Shown one piece after another: positions 35,472 through 46,883 of a stretch of 64,000 nt of DNA (position 1 is its first letter; every line of letters starts with the position of its first letter). Where the stretch lies: the NCBI GenBank assembly GCA_014526335.1, contig JACTAT010000010.1:1146743-1210742 (forward strand), written 5' to 3'. The translations under genes were made by a program, and so were the position numbers. Source of the DNA: Chrysaora quinquecirrha (lineage: Eukaryota > Cnidaria > Scyphozoa > Semaeostomeae > Pelagiidae). The notes under the pieces were generated by a model. The model was not told where the DNA came from. It saw nothing but the letters and a program-made list of their open reading frames with translations, and ran no database searches.

Positions 35472-35625
35472 GTTGTAGGTTGAAGGTTGTACGTTGCCAT
35501 AACTACAGGGCTCCCGGACTTCTGTAGGCCACAGATACTAATTACACATGGGCCCTGTAGGTACATATGCAATGATACACCCATAGGTTGTAGGTTCACA
35601 ACATTAAAGGTATAACGACCTGAAA

Positions 35626-37049
35626 CGACCCGCTATCTTAGCAACGAAGAATAAAGGTAAAGGAATCGTATTGTTCTTTTTGCATTGTTTCATTCTTTTT
35701 TAATAACAAAAGGAGCATGTGTTAGTATCAAAGGGGGAGTCCTTCTTGGATGCTAGTGTATTTGATCATCAATCAGCTTAACCATTGAAAAACAACCAAT
35801 TGTGAGCAAGTTCATTATCTATCAAATGACGACGACGAGATAAAATTTCCGAACTCACATGTTTCGTAATCTAACAGCAACAACCAAAATCGAGGGGCGT
35901 TTTCGTTGCCAACTCCATAAAAAGCGTCATACGATTTCTAACTCCCTTTTTCATATTGGTGAGATTTATTTGAATTTGCAGATTTATTCTAGAATTGCGA
36001 TGAACAGGGGAACATTTTCGGGCATAGTTAAGCTTTTTCATCTGAGACTCTTCCGAATAAACGTCTGAAACAAATCGAAACGCAGGCTGAATTTATACCA
36101 GCGTGCGGGTCGAAATGCACCAATTAGAAAGCGAAGCCGAATTGGCAGTGGATTTATTTCGGGATTTCTACTATATTTCTACAATGTCGAAGCTTACCTG
36201 TGCACAAAATCTCTTGAGTAATAGAACGTCGTTCAAGAAATTAATTTGAATCAGGTTGCTGCGAGCCCGGGGGGTAACTTCAATAGATCAGTGACGGGGG
36301 TGTGCCATTTTCGTAATAAAAAGTAGACCCCAAAATTTTTGAAAATTCTAAAAGTATACCCCAAAGTGCACAAAGAAATATGAATATAGTACATAGAAAT
36401 ACTCAAAAGTCTGTTTTTAGAGTTATGCAGCTGAAATTTATTTGGCAGTTATTGTGAATTTATCAAAATTGATCATCTTAGCAATAATGATACCCCAAGT
36501 TTGTAATTTTAGCAAATTTGATACCCCAAACTTTATTATCCACCTCTAAAAAGGTACCTCAATAAATGGCACATCCCGTACCCATACACATGGGAGTTAC
36601 CCCGGGGCTGCGAGCGAGGAGCAAGTCACTCGCACAATTTCGCACAGACTGGCTGGAAATCGCATGGTTTTCATTGAAATCCCACCTCTTACAAATCTTT
36701 TTGGTGTGACGGAAATCTCTCGTTCACCTTTTTGAAGTGCGAAATGCCCTTCGGCTGCTTAGATTACGAAACAGGAAAGAAAATCTACAAGTTCGGAAAT
36801 TCTATCTTGTCGTCGTAATTTAGCAGCAAATTAAATCTATCTATTTCAGCTCAACTCGCTTACAAAGCCTTATTTTTTCAATAGATAAGCTGATTGGTGA
36901 TCAAATACAATACAATAGCATCCCAGAAGGATGACCGCTTTGATACCAACACATGTTCCTTTTGTTATTAGAAAAGAATGAAACAATGCAAAAAGAACAA
37001 TACGATTCCCTTGACTTTTATACTTCGTTGTTAGGATAGCAGGCCTCGA
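35626..37049. mobile_element. DNA element with about 250-bp inverted arms
   Basis: Left arm (35626-35877) and right arm (36757-37049) are inverted copies: ggaatcgtattgttctttttgc / gcaaaaagaacaatacgattcc, and agattacgaaac / gtttcgtaatct at the inner ends. It is interrupted by the MITE at 36266-36606. No transposase frame. Confidence 0.7.
36266..36606. mobile_element. 341-bp hAT-type MITE, 8-bp duplication
   Basis: Ends cccggggggtaact … agttaccccggg. Exact 8-bp direct repeat gctgcgag at 36258-36265 and 36607-36614. Nested in the 35626-37049 element, so it is the younger of the two. Confidence 0.82.
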
Positions 37050-37139
37050 TTCCAATTTTGACAGCTGGTTTCAGCCGATAGATAGAACAAGAAGATAGAT
37101 AGAGTGTTTTCAAAGGAGTTTAGCTCATACAAAGACAAC

Positions 37140-37537
37140 TCTTGTTCAACTTAGACCCCGTTTACACGGTACCGGACAAGTTTTTAGCCGCTCAAGTTTT
37201 TGTACGAATAGGTGTACCGGACAAATATTTGTACGGATAGGCCTTGCGTTTACACGGTGGTTTTTGCTAGCAGGCTTTCTTTGCTCGGCATGCGCAATAG
37301 CAATTTTCATAAATTTCGGCGCCAAATCGAGGCGAAATTTTCAGTGATGTTTGAGTTATCATCGTTCCTATTCATTGCAAAAGTTCAGCTATTTCTTTTT
37401 AATAACAAGAGTACAGAAAAAATGAGCATAGCAAAGGGAGCAAAGAAAGCAGAGAAGAACTTTGTTTGGTCAGATGATGAAACAGCCTTGCTTTTGCAAG
37501 TCATTCTGGACTACAAAACAATGAAAACAGCGAATGG
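37140..37537 (+). pseudogene. SANT/Myb-like domain transposon protein, N-terminal fragment
   Basis: The frame from ATG at 37422 reads MSIAKGAKKAEKN and then FVWSDDETALLLQVILDYK. It resembles the acidic-helix start (WxDDExxLLLxVxxxYK) of SANT/Myb-like proteins often carried by invertebrate DNA transposons. The domain is cut off after about 35 residues by the element starting at 37538. Upstream words such as gtttacacgg and ttgtacggatagg recur at 38730-38745. Only a fragment, so no activity expected. Confidence 0.5.
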
Positions 37538-38858
37538 CAACCTCGCTCCCAGGGCTATTCAGGCGAGCCATGAATACCCCTGGTACCTACCCTAGACTCA
37601 CTCCATAAGTCCCACTACTTCGCTCGATGTTGTTGTTGTTGTTTTTCAAAATCGCTCAGTGTGGAGTGACAAATCAGAATAAGGGGAGCGTAAACTAGAG
37701 ACTCGTGTAGTGAGTCTATACCTACCCCACGATTCGTGGGTGATTATGATAATTTATGCAATGAATAATTAATAATTAACAAGCCAGCGAGCTTGGCCGG
37801 GTGTGTGACTCCTTGAATGAATTTCACACGGCGCAAAATAACTTTAACATTTTACTTTCGTTGGACTTGGAAAATTGAAAATAATGCACTTTTAAATTGA
37901 AAAATTTAGAGAACTTGAGGGCAATGCTTTGGAAAAATTGGACAAATTTTTTTCAGGAGCTTGCTGGTTGTTTGAGGAGTATTTTTAATGCCAAGAATTA
38001 CTTTCAAGCGATGTTTTTGTAAAGTTGTGTTCATGCAGTTTTTCGCTGAAGGCTTACAGTTCTTCCTTCACTTAAAAACAAAGTAGGCTTTCATGGAATA
38101 TTCCAGGTGAGAGAAATAAATACAAAAGCAAGGGGTTTCCAGTAGTTTAAATTACTCGAAGTTTAGGTTAAACAGTATACATTTGCTCGTAATTGCTGCA
38201 GTTTTGTTGTGCAAGAGTCTGAATGAGATTTTCATTGTTTTCCGGCTTGCAAAACTTCCCATTCTTATGTGCAAAGTGCATTGTTTTGCATCGAATAACA
38301 AGAAAAGCCAGTAGACGAAAGTATAGCTAATGTTTCTTTCTATAAGAACATTTTATAATTGGAAAATTTCAGCGTTTCTTGGATACTTTTCTAGCAAATT
38401 TATCAGATATTCATTTGCCACCTTCAGACGTTTTCTACGGCGCTTCGTCTTAACAAAATTTTCTGTGAAAATATTTAATATTTTATTTGTATTGTAACTG
38501 AAACTGAAAGCTAGAATATTTACAGCAATTACTTGCAATGTCTTAGTCGAATGTTAGGTTTCAGAACACTTTAGCCGGTTTTTGAAGCTTGTTTTGCAAA
38601 CTTTATTTCAAAATTCGCAAGCAAGGCCAACTGCCGCAGCTCGGACGTCGGGAAACGGAGCGTAATGTATGCAATCACGCCAGATTTCTAGCGTAATGTA
38701 TGCAATCACGCCAGATTTCTATTTGTACGGATAGGCTTATCCCGTGTCTATCCTACAAAAACTCGAGCCAATCAGAATCCTAGAAACCCTTGCTTGGTAG
38801 GTACCAAGGGTACTCCTGGCAGTTCTTTCAAAATAGCCCTAGGAGCAGAACGAGGTTG
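37538..38858. mobile_element. Non-autonomous element with 'caacctcg' ends
   Basis: Inverted ends: caacctcg…cccagggctatt…ggtacctacc on the left, and ggtaggtacc…aatagccct…cgaggttg on the right. No frame with a known motif inside. A related fragment is at 14447-14730. The right end abuts the LINE 3' region. Confidence 0.65.
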
Positions 38859-39696
38859 ATATTTCTATTGTTACATACTTAAGACCTAAATATAGTAATT
38901 TAATAATTTCATCATACATTTAAAATTACTTTACATTAAGGTGTCCTTGAAATAAAAAGTCTTCTACTGTTTTTTAAATGTTTCTACCGAGTTTGTTGCC
39001 CTTAAATAATACGGCAGTTCGTTCCAAAGACGTGGGGCAACATAAACAAATGATCTGTCCCCAGCTGTTACCAGGTGAGTTCTCTTTGTTTCAAGCAGGA
39101 GATCGTCATTCGCTGATCTTGTTGCAGGAAGAGCTTTGCGTTTCTTTAGTAAACCAACTAAGTACTTTGGAGCTACGTTTTTCATACAATTGAAGGTCAG
39201 TAGCAATATCTTAAACTGAAATCTACAAACAACAGGCAGCCAGTGGCGTAGCCATGGTCTTGGCTTTGGGGGGGGGGGGCAAAAGACCAAAAATTATGGG
39301 GGCCCGGGGGCTTTCCCCCGGAAAAATTTTTGGGACCATGACTTTCTACAGGTCGTAAAACCGCCCTCTAAAAAAGAGATTTGATGGGCTTTCAAACGGA
39401 GAAAATATGCTGGATAATACTTGCTGTTCACAGCAGCGTCTATTGCTATGCCAGAAAAAATTGTTCTTAGACCATTGAAATTCATGAAAGCTACCAAATA
39501 TCTACGTTGCAAACACAAAATTTGTTACCATGCGTTTTTTAGTATGAAAACATAGACAAATTGATTAATGTGAGGCACAAAAAACTAGGGGGGTCCGGGG
39601 GTATGCTCCCCCGGAAAAATTTTCATTTTCCAACCTCTAGTATCGCATAGAATGCATATTTTTTTGCTTGCCTATTGTGTTGTGTTACATACGTAC

Positions 39697-39829
39697 TGTA
39701 AGGGAGGTTACCCCCCTGATTCTCCATCATCCCTTGAATATAATAAGCTGTCATCTACACTTATTCATTCTGTGGTACTTCTATTTAGAAAACTCAAACT
39801 CAGCGTTTCTCTGATCTCAGTTTCTAACA
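39697..39829 (+). repeat. 5' LTR (133 bp)
   Basis: Starts tgtaagggaggttaccccc and ends gtttctaaca. Nearly identical to the 3' LTR at 44119-44251. Confidence 0.92.
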
Positions 39830-39838
39830 TTACTACCA

Positions 39839-42236
39839 CTAGGCAGGGAATTCCATGTAAGTGACTGAATTTTTGCCTAACCTCAACTTTTATTACTGAT
39901 TCCTACTAAATCGACCCTGTAGATTTCAAATCCAAGATGGGTCACTTTCGATTTTGACCGGAAGTGTCTTAATTTGATGATGTCATAAAAAAACGAATTT
40001 CTCCATTCTACCTGCGATTTCTCGGTTTACTTACACCCATTTTCAAAAATACTTGCATATTTAGATTCAGCACAACGTGGGCAATCGACTAATATACATT
40101 TTATCAATATTTACCGATGTTGCTATTTTTAGAAATGACGTCATCATGGCCTAAAACGATGTTTTGCTTTGATTTTACTAATTTTTTGTTACCAAAATGG
40201 TTTTTTCTGATACAGAAATGTATTCCTTCGTGTGTGGACGTAAAATATCAATCAAATATTGCTTTTCTGGGCAATTTCTAGCTATTTTCTCTTATTTTCA
40301 AAGGGGGACTTGTTGTAGGGTTGGGGTATATTGTATGTTTAAAAGACTGTGTCACGCTCAGCGCTTCCACTTAAACAGAAAAGAACGTGAAACCTTTTTT
40401 GTGATAAATTGTCTGTAAGAAACTCAGTACTCAATACCAATGAAAACTAAGTAACTTTCAGTACTCAAACTGTATGTTTCCTCGCTTATTTAAATATCAT
40501 TCAACACTGTATGTTTCTTATAAAAAATTGTGTATTTAGTCTTCGAATGTATTTTGAATAACAGCTAACACGATCTCATTTTTACCACAGTGAAAATCAG
40601 TTAGTTTACGTCAGTTGAATGCTTTTTCCGGAAATGGCAAAATTCCCAATCCTTCGAAAAGTCGAAGACCATTAGATCAATATGTCCACATCCTCCGTTC
40701 ACAAGGAACAAACACCATCTGGAAAGAAGATGCATGTTGCCCATGTTAACGCGCTCAAAGATAAACTCGCAAGCTATGAAATAGATCCATTTGCAGATGG
40801 TCCAGCCAGGCACCTAACGACTGGGTCAGAAATTGACAAAAAAGTTGTTGCAGGTTTGCTAAATGCACCTTCAATAGGAAATGACAAGTATTTGCAGTTC
40901 GTAGATGAAAGACATGTAAAAGGAACTGTAGATTTTTTCAGCCAATCAAGAAAGTAATGCTACCGACAGGTTTAAAGAAGGAAAAGAAAGTTCCCAAAGT
41001 AATGACTGTATTAAAGCAAGATAGACAAGCGTTTGGGACAATGCTTAGCAATTCAGTTGATCTTCACATCGCCTTCAAGTACCCGCTAACTGCTGTTCCG
41101 CTTAGCATTGCAACACCAGAAGGCGAACTCCGCCAGTCTCCTAAAAATGTTTTCAGAAACTTTATGGTGGAGGAATCAAAGTCAGTAACAAATGAATGTC
41201 CAAAAAATGCACGATGGCTAATTGATGGGATGGCCGCAATACGTTCTATTAAGGCAAAGGAGACCTACCGTGATTGGCTTATTGCACTAGTAAACTTTGT
41301 TACGCCAACTTCAGATGCCAGCCCCTTGTCGATTGAGCTCATCAATGATACCTACCGTAGTATAAGTGCGAAAAACGGGACAAGGCTGAAAAGAGGTAAT
41401 ACACCACAGCGTACCTACATACAGGCGATCGACCAAAAAATGCTCCAAGGCAATTCATGGTCAAGCTTCTTCAATCATATCGAGAATAAAAAGGACTTGA
41501 TACGATTAGCTAGCAAATTTTTCAGAAGTGAAGAAGGTAGGCAACAATTGAAATTGCCATTGGTTTTCACGGAGCAGGAAAAACTATGGGAAACAACTGG
41601 TGATGGTGTTTCAGAGTCCATTGAATGCAATCATGAAGAAGCCGACTCTAGACTTGTTTTACAGGCATGTGAAAGAGATACAGTCGTAGTGGTAGTTGCC
41701 AAGGACACAGATGTCCTAGTTATACTTGTGCATGCTTATGCCATTGTCAAACCATCGTCAAAGTGGTTTATGAAAATAGATCACGAGAAATATGTCGACG
41801 TTGGAAAAGTGTACGACTTCTTAGATGAAAATGTTTCAAAGCATTTCGGGGTGTGACACCACCTCCTTCTTTTATGGTGTTGGGAAGGTCAAGATTCTAA
41901 AGAAAAAGCAAAACATCGTTTTAGGCCATGATGACGTCATTTCTAAAAATAGCAACATCGGTAAATATTGATAAAATGTATATCAGTTGATAGCCCACGT
42001 TGTGCTGAATGTAAATATGCAAGTATTTTTGAAAATGGGTGTAAAGAAACCCAGAAATCGAAGGTAGAATGGAGAAATTTGTTGTTTTATGACGTCATCA
42101 AATTAAGACACTTCCGGTCAAAATCGAAAGTGACCAATCTTGGATTTGAAATCTACAGGGTCGATTTAGTAGGAATCAGTAATGAAAGTTGAGGTTGAGC
42201 AAAAATTCAGTCAATTACATGGAATTCCCTGCCTAG
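39839..42236. mobile_element. Academ-like element with about 330-bp inverted repeats, internally deleted
   Basis: The left terminal inverted repeat (39841-40170, beginning aggcagggaattccatg) and the right one (41906-42234, ending catggaattccctgcct) are close inverses over their length. Between them lies a decayed transposase on the + strand. No unequivocal target duplication. It sits just inside the 5' LTR of the Gypsy element, so it is the youngest layer of this nest. Confidence 0.8.
40682..41910 (+). pseudogene. Academ-like transposase C-terminal part, frameshifted
   Basis: Two main frames, 40682-40957 and 40957-41856, are parts of one protein: a shift in a T run near 40932-40937 separates them. 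The second frame reads FGTMLSNSVDLHIAFKYPL, WLIDGMAAIRS, CNHEEADSRLVLQA (about 41628-41668) and VVAKDTDVLVIL (about 41692-41727). After another shift near 41850 the third motif GCDTTSFF follows. HEEADxR, DTDVxxI and GCDxTS are in the order of the acidic motifs of XPG/FEN-type nucleases, the domain described for Academ transposons. The same motifs are present in the gene at 52955-54565. The N-terminal half and the zinc-binding tail are missing. Confidence 0.7.
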
Positions 42237-42237
42237 A

Positions 42238-42736
42238 AAAAGGCATTCACTCAAAAATGCAAGTGGGCTTGAAATCCTTGCAAACTTTCGCGAAAGCCGA
42301 TATCAACACCTTAGCAACAGAGACAGTAAGATTACAAATTGCAGGTATTGAATCTTTTCAACAAGAAAAATGCATGGCTGCCACCACAGCAGACAACAAC
42401 CTTGTTGAAAAGATTGCTGATAAAGTTATTGAGAAAATGTCAAGTTTTTCTCTAGGCGACGCCGGGGGTAATGAAGGCGCAGCAAACGTTAATTATCTCA
42501 GCAACCGTTTCACAGGCAATCGTAGAGGAAATAATAAAACGAATTATTTCAATGGCAACCAGAATTTTCGGTGTAGGTATCAACGAACCCGTCAAAATCC
42601 TCAGTCAAACCTTAAATGTCGTTCTTGCCAAAGTACAGAGCACCTTGTCAGAAAGTGCCATGTCCGCTTCTGCCAAGCCTGTGGAAACAAGGGTCATGAT
42701 GCTTGGGATACAACGTGCCCTAAGTATCAATGACTA
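42238..42736 (+). pseudogene. Gypsy gag remnant with two zinc knuckles
   Basis: From about 42238 the frame encodes the C-terminal part of a Gag protein: an acidic and Asn-rich linker, then a CX2C zinc knuckle CRSCQSTEHLVRKC (about 42629-42670) and a second CQACGNKGHDAWDTTC (about 42672-42722), with stop after CPKYQ. The apparent start at 42182 lies in the Academ-like inverted repeat and cannot be the native one. Zinc knuckles bind the element's RNA. The capsid portion is lost on the other side of the insertion. Confidence 0.72.
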
Positions 42737-42739
42737 GCC

Positions 42740-43978
42740 GACCCAGTAAAGGACGCAGTCAATGTAATCAATACCGAAGGATTTTCTGCTGTATTAAATC
42801 TCACTGTAAATAAGCTCAGTTTAAATGCGTTATTAGACACTGGTGCAAGCTGTTCCGTAACCGATATCGGAAGTCTTGAAAAACTGGGGTCGAGTTCGGA
42901 TATTATTTCCTCGCGTCACGATTTGATCGATGCGTCCGGCAATGAAATGTGTATTGTGGGTTCATTGGATTTAGAAATCAAAGTAAAAAGTAAAGACATA
43001 CGTCAGAACAGGAAAGTTCTCAACTCGAAATCTTATCGAAATATAATATTGGGTCGGGTCGTTCTGAAAACGTTGTTAATGTTAAATGCAAAAAATCAAT
43101 GTCGCTTGTTTCAGCCGATTTTGAACCATTCCCAATACCAGGCATTCTTGGTGTATATGCTACGCATTGTAGAATAATTCCTAATATTCATGGTATTTTT
43201 CAAGTAACTTTGTTGAATGTCAATCCTAATCCAATCACGCTTAGTGCTAACATAAGGGTTGGTTCCCTTTCTCCAATAGCCGAAACAGTTACCAGCGTAG
43301 ACTCTCCTAACCATCAACCATCTGACGAGTTCAAAAGATATCGTGTTTGGGGACCACCTGTCCGGGGTTGAACGGCATAAAATATTGTCTCTCATTTCCA
43401 CATATGAAGACATCTTTGCTCCAAACCCAAAAAAGCCAACGCTTGTCAAAGACATGCAACATCAAATCATCACTCATCAAACGCAACCCGTCAATAGGAA
43501 ACCATACCGTATTCCCCATGCTAGGACTAAGGAAATTACTACGCAAGTTAATGAAATGTTAAGAAGCGATATTATTCGGCCGTCATCGTCACCCTGGAAT
43601 GCTCCTATAATTCTTGTAAAAAAGAAAGATGGCACAATGCGTTTCGTCTGTGATTTTCGTCGCCTTAACAATGTCACAAAAAAAAGATTCATACCCCCTT
43701 CCCCACATTCGGGACGTTATTGACAAGTTACCAAATGGAGTCAACTTTAGAATCGAAAATGGTCGTAAAAAAAGGAAAGTAGTTCACCACGATCGGTTAT
43801 CACCAGTGATAGACATTCCAAATGAACTGGATAGTGGTGAATCGAGCCAAGAAGATATATCTGACATTGAAAGTAACTCTTCGTCTTCGTCTGAAATTGA
43901 GTCTTCATCACAAAGTGATTTTGAGATAAATAATGCTGAAAGTAATAGTGTTGGAGCGGCGCTGATGAAGAAGATGTA
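42740..43978 (+). pseudogene. Gypsy pol remnant (protease, partial RT, integrase tail)
   Basis: Pieces in order. Protease with ALLDTGASCSVTD (about 42825-42866), the catalytic D-T-G of retroviral-type aspartic proteases, and later NIILGR. The RT start has [43 protein letters not shown] (43495-43670), then a shift in an A run and [15 protein letters not shown]. The palm with the YxDD motif is absent: the sequence jumps near 43740 to GRKKRKVVHHDRL, the usual integrase C-terminal signature, followed by an acidic Ser-rich tail ending at 43978. The large internal deletion and frame changes rule out activity. Confidence 0.8.
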
Positions 43979-44106
43979 GCCCGTAGGGTTTTATCCAAGA
44001 CGTATACGAAGGACAAGACAATTTCCCGATACTATGCCTTGGGATCATGTGACTCTTTAATTCAATTTATATTAATTTTATATTATTTTATCATCTTCGT
44101 TTTGTT

Positions 44107-44118
44107 AGGGAGGAGAAA
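44107..44118 (+). other. Polypurine tract before the 3' LTR
   Basis: agggaggagaaa immediately upstream of the TG of the 3' LTR, in the position of the plus-strand primer of LTR retrotransposons. Confidence 0.7.
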
Positions 44119-44251
44119 TGTAAGGGAGGTTACCCCCCTGATTCTCCATCATCCCTTGTATATAATAAGCTGTCATCTACACTTATTCATTCTGTGGTAG
44201 TTCTATTTAGAAAGCTCAAACTCAGCGTTTCTCTGATCTCAGTATCTAACA
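44119..44251 (+). repeat. 3' LTR (133 bp)
   Basis: Starts tgtaagggaggttaccccc and ends gtatctaaca, followed by the duplicated gtac. Confidence 0.92.
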
Positions 44252-44274
44252 GTACTTGATATCCGAAGACATCT

Positions 44275-44650
44275 CACCTCACCTGTTTGTTGGAAACACT
44301 TGCTTTCTTTTTATGTAGAACATTCCAGCCAAGAATACTTATACAAAGCGGTGAAAATTTTCTTTCTACGTTTATCCACTAGAAACATGTACTGTGTTGT
44401 CTGATCTTTCGTTTGCTCTACTAATTCTCTCGTGGTTTTGCCTTTTCGTTCTATTTCGTTTTATTTCGACAACGAGAGAAAGGAGATTGACGTTTTCACT
44501 TTTCACCACAGCAAGAATACGCTAGGGAGGTCTTTTGGAAAAACTTTAAATCTGTCCGACGGGATCGTTAAAACACAAGAAAGGTCCGCACCTTTTGAAC
44601 CCTTCACACATCGAGACCTATTGCGAAAGGAGGGGTGTGAGTTGAACAAT
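44275..44650 (-). repeat. hAT 5'-region relic (TTF zinc-finger exon and upstream)
   Basis: Similar, base for base with gaps, to 62585-63150: caagaatactt…gtttatccact, then the gacgggatcgttaaaacacaa and cacacat…gacctattgc blocks. It corresponds to the end of the TTF-type zinc finger exon and the upstream region of the large hAT gene, here degraded. Confidence 0.65.
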
Positions 44651-44855
44651 AGATCGTTTCGGTAGAAAAAAAACTTTGAAATCGCAAGATATCAATTTTT
44701 CGATGCGAAAATCGTATAAAGCACCCTAAAATTAGTCTAGGTGCAAAGTTTTACTATCTCAGCGCGTTTATTACCGATTCTACGAGCGTCAAAAGTTTAC
44801 GATTTTATAAGGGCTTTGACCGTGTGAGGTAAAAAGTTTCACCAAGTTCATTTTA
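44651..44855. repeat. Partial copy of the 35-kb MITE
   Basis: tagatcgtttcggta…aaatcgcaagatatcaat…agtctaggtgcaaag…ttataagggctttgac…gtttcaccaagttcat matches 35074-35277. The right half of the MITE is missing. Confidence 0.75.
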
Positions 44856-46201
44856 TTGCAGAAATGGACTTTCCCAAAACACCGACTTTTCAACTATTGG
44901 GGGCCCCCCCCTTGGCTACGCCACTGCAGGCAGCCAGTGAAGTTCTATCAAGATTTGTGTTATGTGACATTGTTTTCTTACTCCCATTAGGAGCCTTGCA
45001 GCAGCATTTTTTAACTTTCTGCAATATTTTCGACTCACGGGATAGCAGTGCATGTATCAAGGCATTGTTGCGTTCAAGCCTTGAAATAACAAATGCATGT
45101 GTGGCCTTTTCTGCAGCCTCTCTTGTCACGAATCTTCTAGCAATGCTGTGCAAATCTTGTGCAAATGATACCTGGCTAATTTACAGACCATGTTGACTTA
45201 AGATTTAAACACTTCTCAAAAATTACTCAACATTCAGAGTTTTGTTAGAGACTTTCAAGCATTGCTGTGGAGTGCCAATTACCAACATCTTGGTTTTATC
45301 ACCATTTAGCTTGAGTCTATTTGCTGACATCCATAAGCTGACTTCTGATGTGCACTGCTCGATGCGTTCTAACAAACAGGCCACACAGGAGTTGTTTGGT
45401 GTGAAAGACATATATATTTGTGTGTCATCCGCATAGAGATGAAACTGGAGTCCCTTGCTTTTTATTATATCCCCAAGTGGTAATGTGTAAACTAGGAACA
45501 GTAAGGGTCCTTACACAGATTCTTGTGGAAGGCCACACTCAAGAGCAACACTCTTTGACATTACTTCTTTTAGTTTTACCATCTGAAAGCAATCAGACAG
45601 GTACAACTTGAACCATTTCAGTGCTTTTCCTTGAGCACCACACTTTTCTTTTAGTCTTTTTAGAAGAGCATTGTGATTGACAGTATCAAAAGCAGCAGAT
45701 AAATCAAGCAATACGAGAATTGAAATTTGCTTATTATCCATTGCTACCCGCATATAATTCTGGACCTTAAGCAATGCAGTTTCTGTGCTGTAGCCTTGTC
45801 TGTATGCTGACTGTAGTGGTTCAAAGAGTTTGTTATTTGTCATGTGTTCCACTAATTGACTGGCAGCAGCACTCTTGATTAGTTTAGAAGCATAAGCTAA
45901 ATTTGAAACAGGCCTAAAATTGGGTTTTACCAATTCGAGTCCAATTTTTTTCAACAATGGGATTAAGATTGCAAGCTTAAATTCCTTAGGCATATTTGCA
46001 GATTGGAGTCAAATGGCATTGTTCACTGCCTTGCAATGCCTGAGAAATGCAAAAATGTTCACTGAACAAAGTCCCCCCCCCCATTTGTGGGTGACTTTGC
46101 TTAGTTTTTAAATTGAGATATTTTTAGTAAAAAATAGCAAAATAATACTTCTATGATGTCATGGTGTGTATTTCATTGGTAGTGTTATTGCTGATATGAT
46201 T

Positions 46202-46688
46202 TCACATTATGAGCATTGAAGTGAATTGCTATAGTGTTGACTATTTGTATTCTATATAATATATGTATACAAGGAGCGCAAGTTATTTTAGAACCAATTG
46301 CCGGCAACTGTTTTATTTTTGCTCATATCGCATCAATTAATGTTTGAAAAATGCAGAAGACATTCTGAATTTCGAAAAGTGGGCTGGTTAGGAGGTCCCA
46401 AGCATACCGAGAAAGATAAACAAGGCAAACCAAACATGTTTCAACCTGAAAATTTGTTATATTTCATTTTGAATATCAAATTAAAAAGTATCTAAGGGTT
46501 TTGCTTGATAAATAAGGAACATTTTGATGTTTTTTTGCATGTTTCAAACATTAATTGATGCGATAGGAGCGAAAATAAAACAGTTGCTGGCAATTCGTTC
46601 AAAAATAACTTGCGCACCTTCCTATATATATTATATAGAATACAAATAGTCAACACTATAGCTATTCACTTCAATGCTCGTAATGTGA
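46202..46688. mobile_element. 487-bp inverted-repeat element
   Basis: Arms of about 150 bases inverted around a centre of about 200 bases: tcacattatgagcattgaag … cttcaatgctcgtaatgtga outside, and caagttattttaga … aaaaataacttg further in. No coding motif. The frame at 46298-46495 is probably incidental. Confidence 0.7.
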
Positions 46689-46883
46689 TGCCAATTCAAT
46701 TCAATTAAATGCTTTTATATGTAACACATGCTATTTGTGTTTTAATTGCTTTTTTACGACACATTCAAGTTTGGGCTTCCTGTGGCTACACCACACGTTT
46801 CCTAAGGTCCATGCTCGAAAAAGTATCTCTTCCTTTCCTGTTCCCACCGAAATAAGGACAAGTGGAAATTCAACTTTTTAAGG

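Larger units (their letters stand above)
39697..44251 (+). mobile_element. Ty3/Gypsy LTR retrotransposon, internally deleted
   Basis: Two 133-bp LTRs starting TG and ending CA (39697-39829 and 44119-44251), differing at a few bases, flanked by the 4-bp direct repeat gtac (39693-39696, 44252-44255). A polypurine tract precedes the 3' LTR. Remnants of gag, protease, RT and the integrase tail follow in Gypsy order on the + strand. RNase H and most of RT and integrase are deleted. The 5' internal region is occupied by an Academ-like element. Confidence 0.9.
39241..44926. mobile_element. hAT derivative (host of the LTR element), 8-bp duplication
   Basis: Ends cagtggcgtagccatgg … ccttggctacgccactg. 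Exact 8-bp direct repeat caggcagc at 39233-39240 and 44927-44934. Without the LTR element inside (39697-44251) the hAT copy is about 1.1 kb. Its right part (44275-44650 and 44857-44900) is a diverged copy of the 5' region of the large hAT gene at 62580-63378, so it is an internally deleted relative of that family. Confidence 0.88.
38964..46030 (-). pseudogene. CR1/L2-like LINE reverse transcriptase, split by an insertion
   Basis: Minus-strand ORF2-type protein. RT parts in order from 46030 down: IPLLKKIGLELVKPNFRPVSN, VLLDLSAAFDTVNHNALL (catalytic first Asp), GLPQESV followed by one stop then [14 protein letters not shown] (catalytic YADD, about 45425-45455), [13 protein letters not shown]. 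The thumb follows (AFVISRLERNNALI, about 45090), and the C-terminal block after the insertion reads HWLPVVCRFQFKILLL (39170-39230) and FVYVAPRLWNELPYYLR, with stop at 38964. The hAT derivative 39241-44926 lies within the HWLPV codons. The endonuclease part is missing, which is usual for 5'-truncated LINE copies. One stop and at least one shift show inactivity. Confidence 0.85.
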
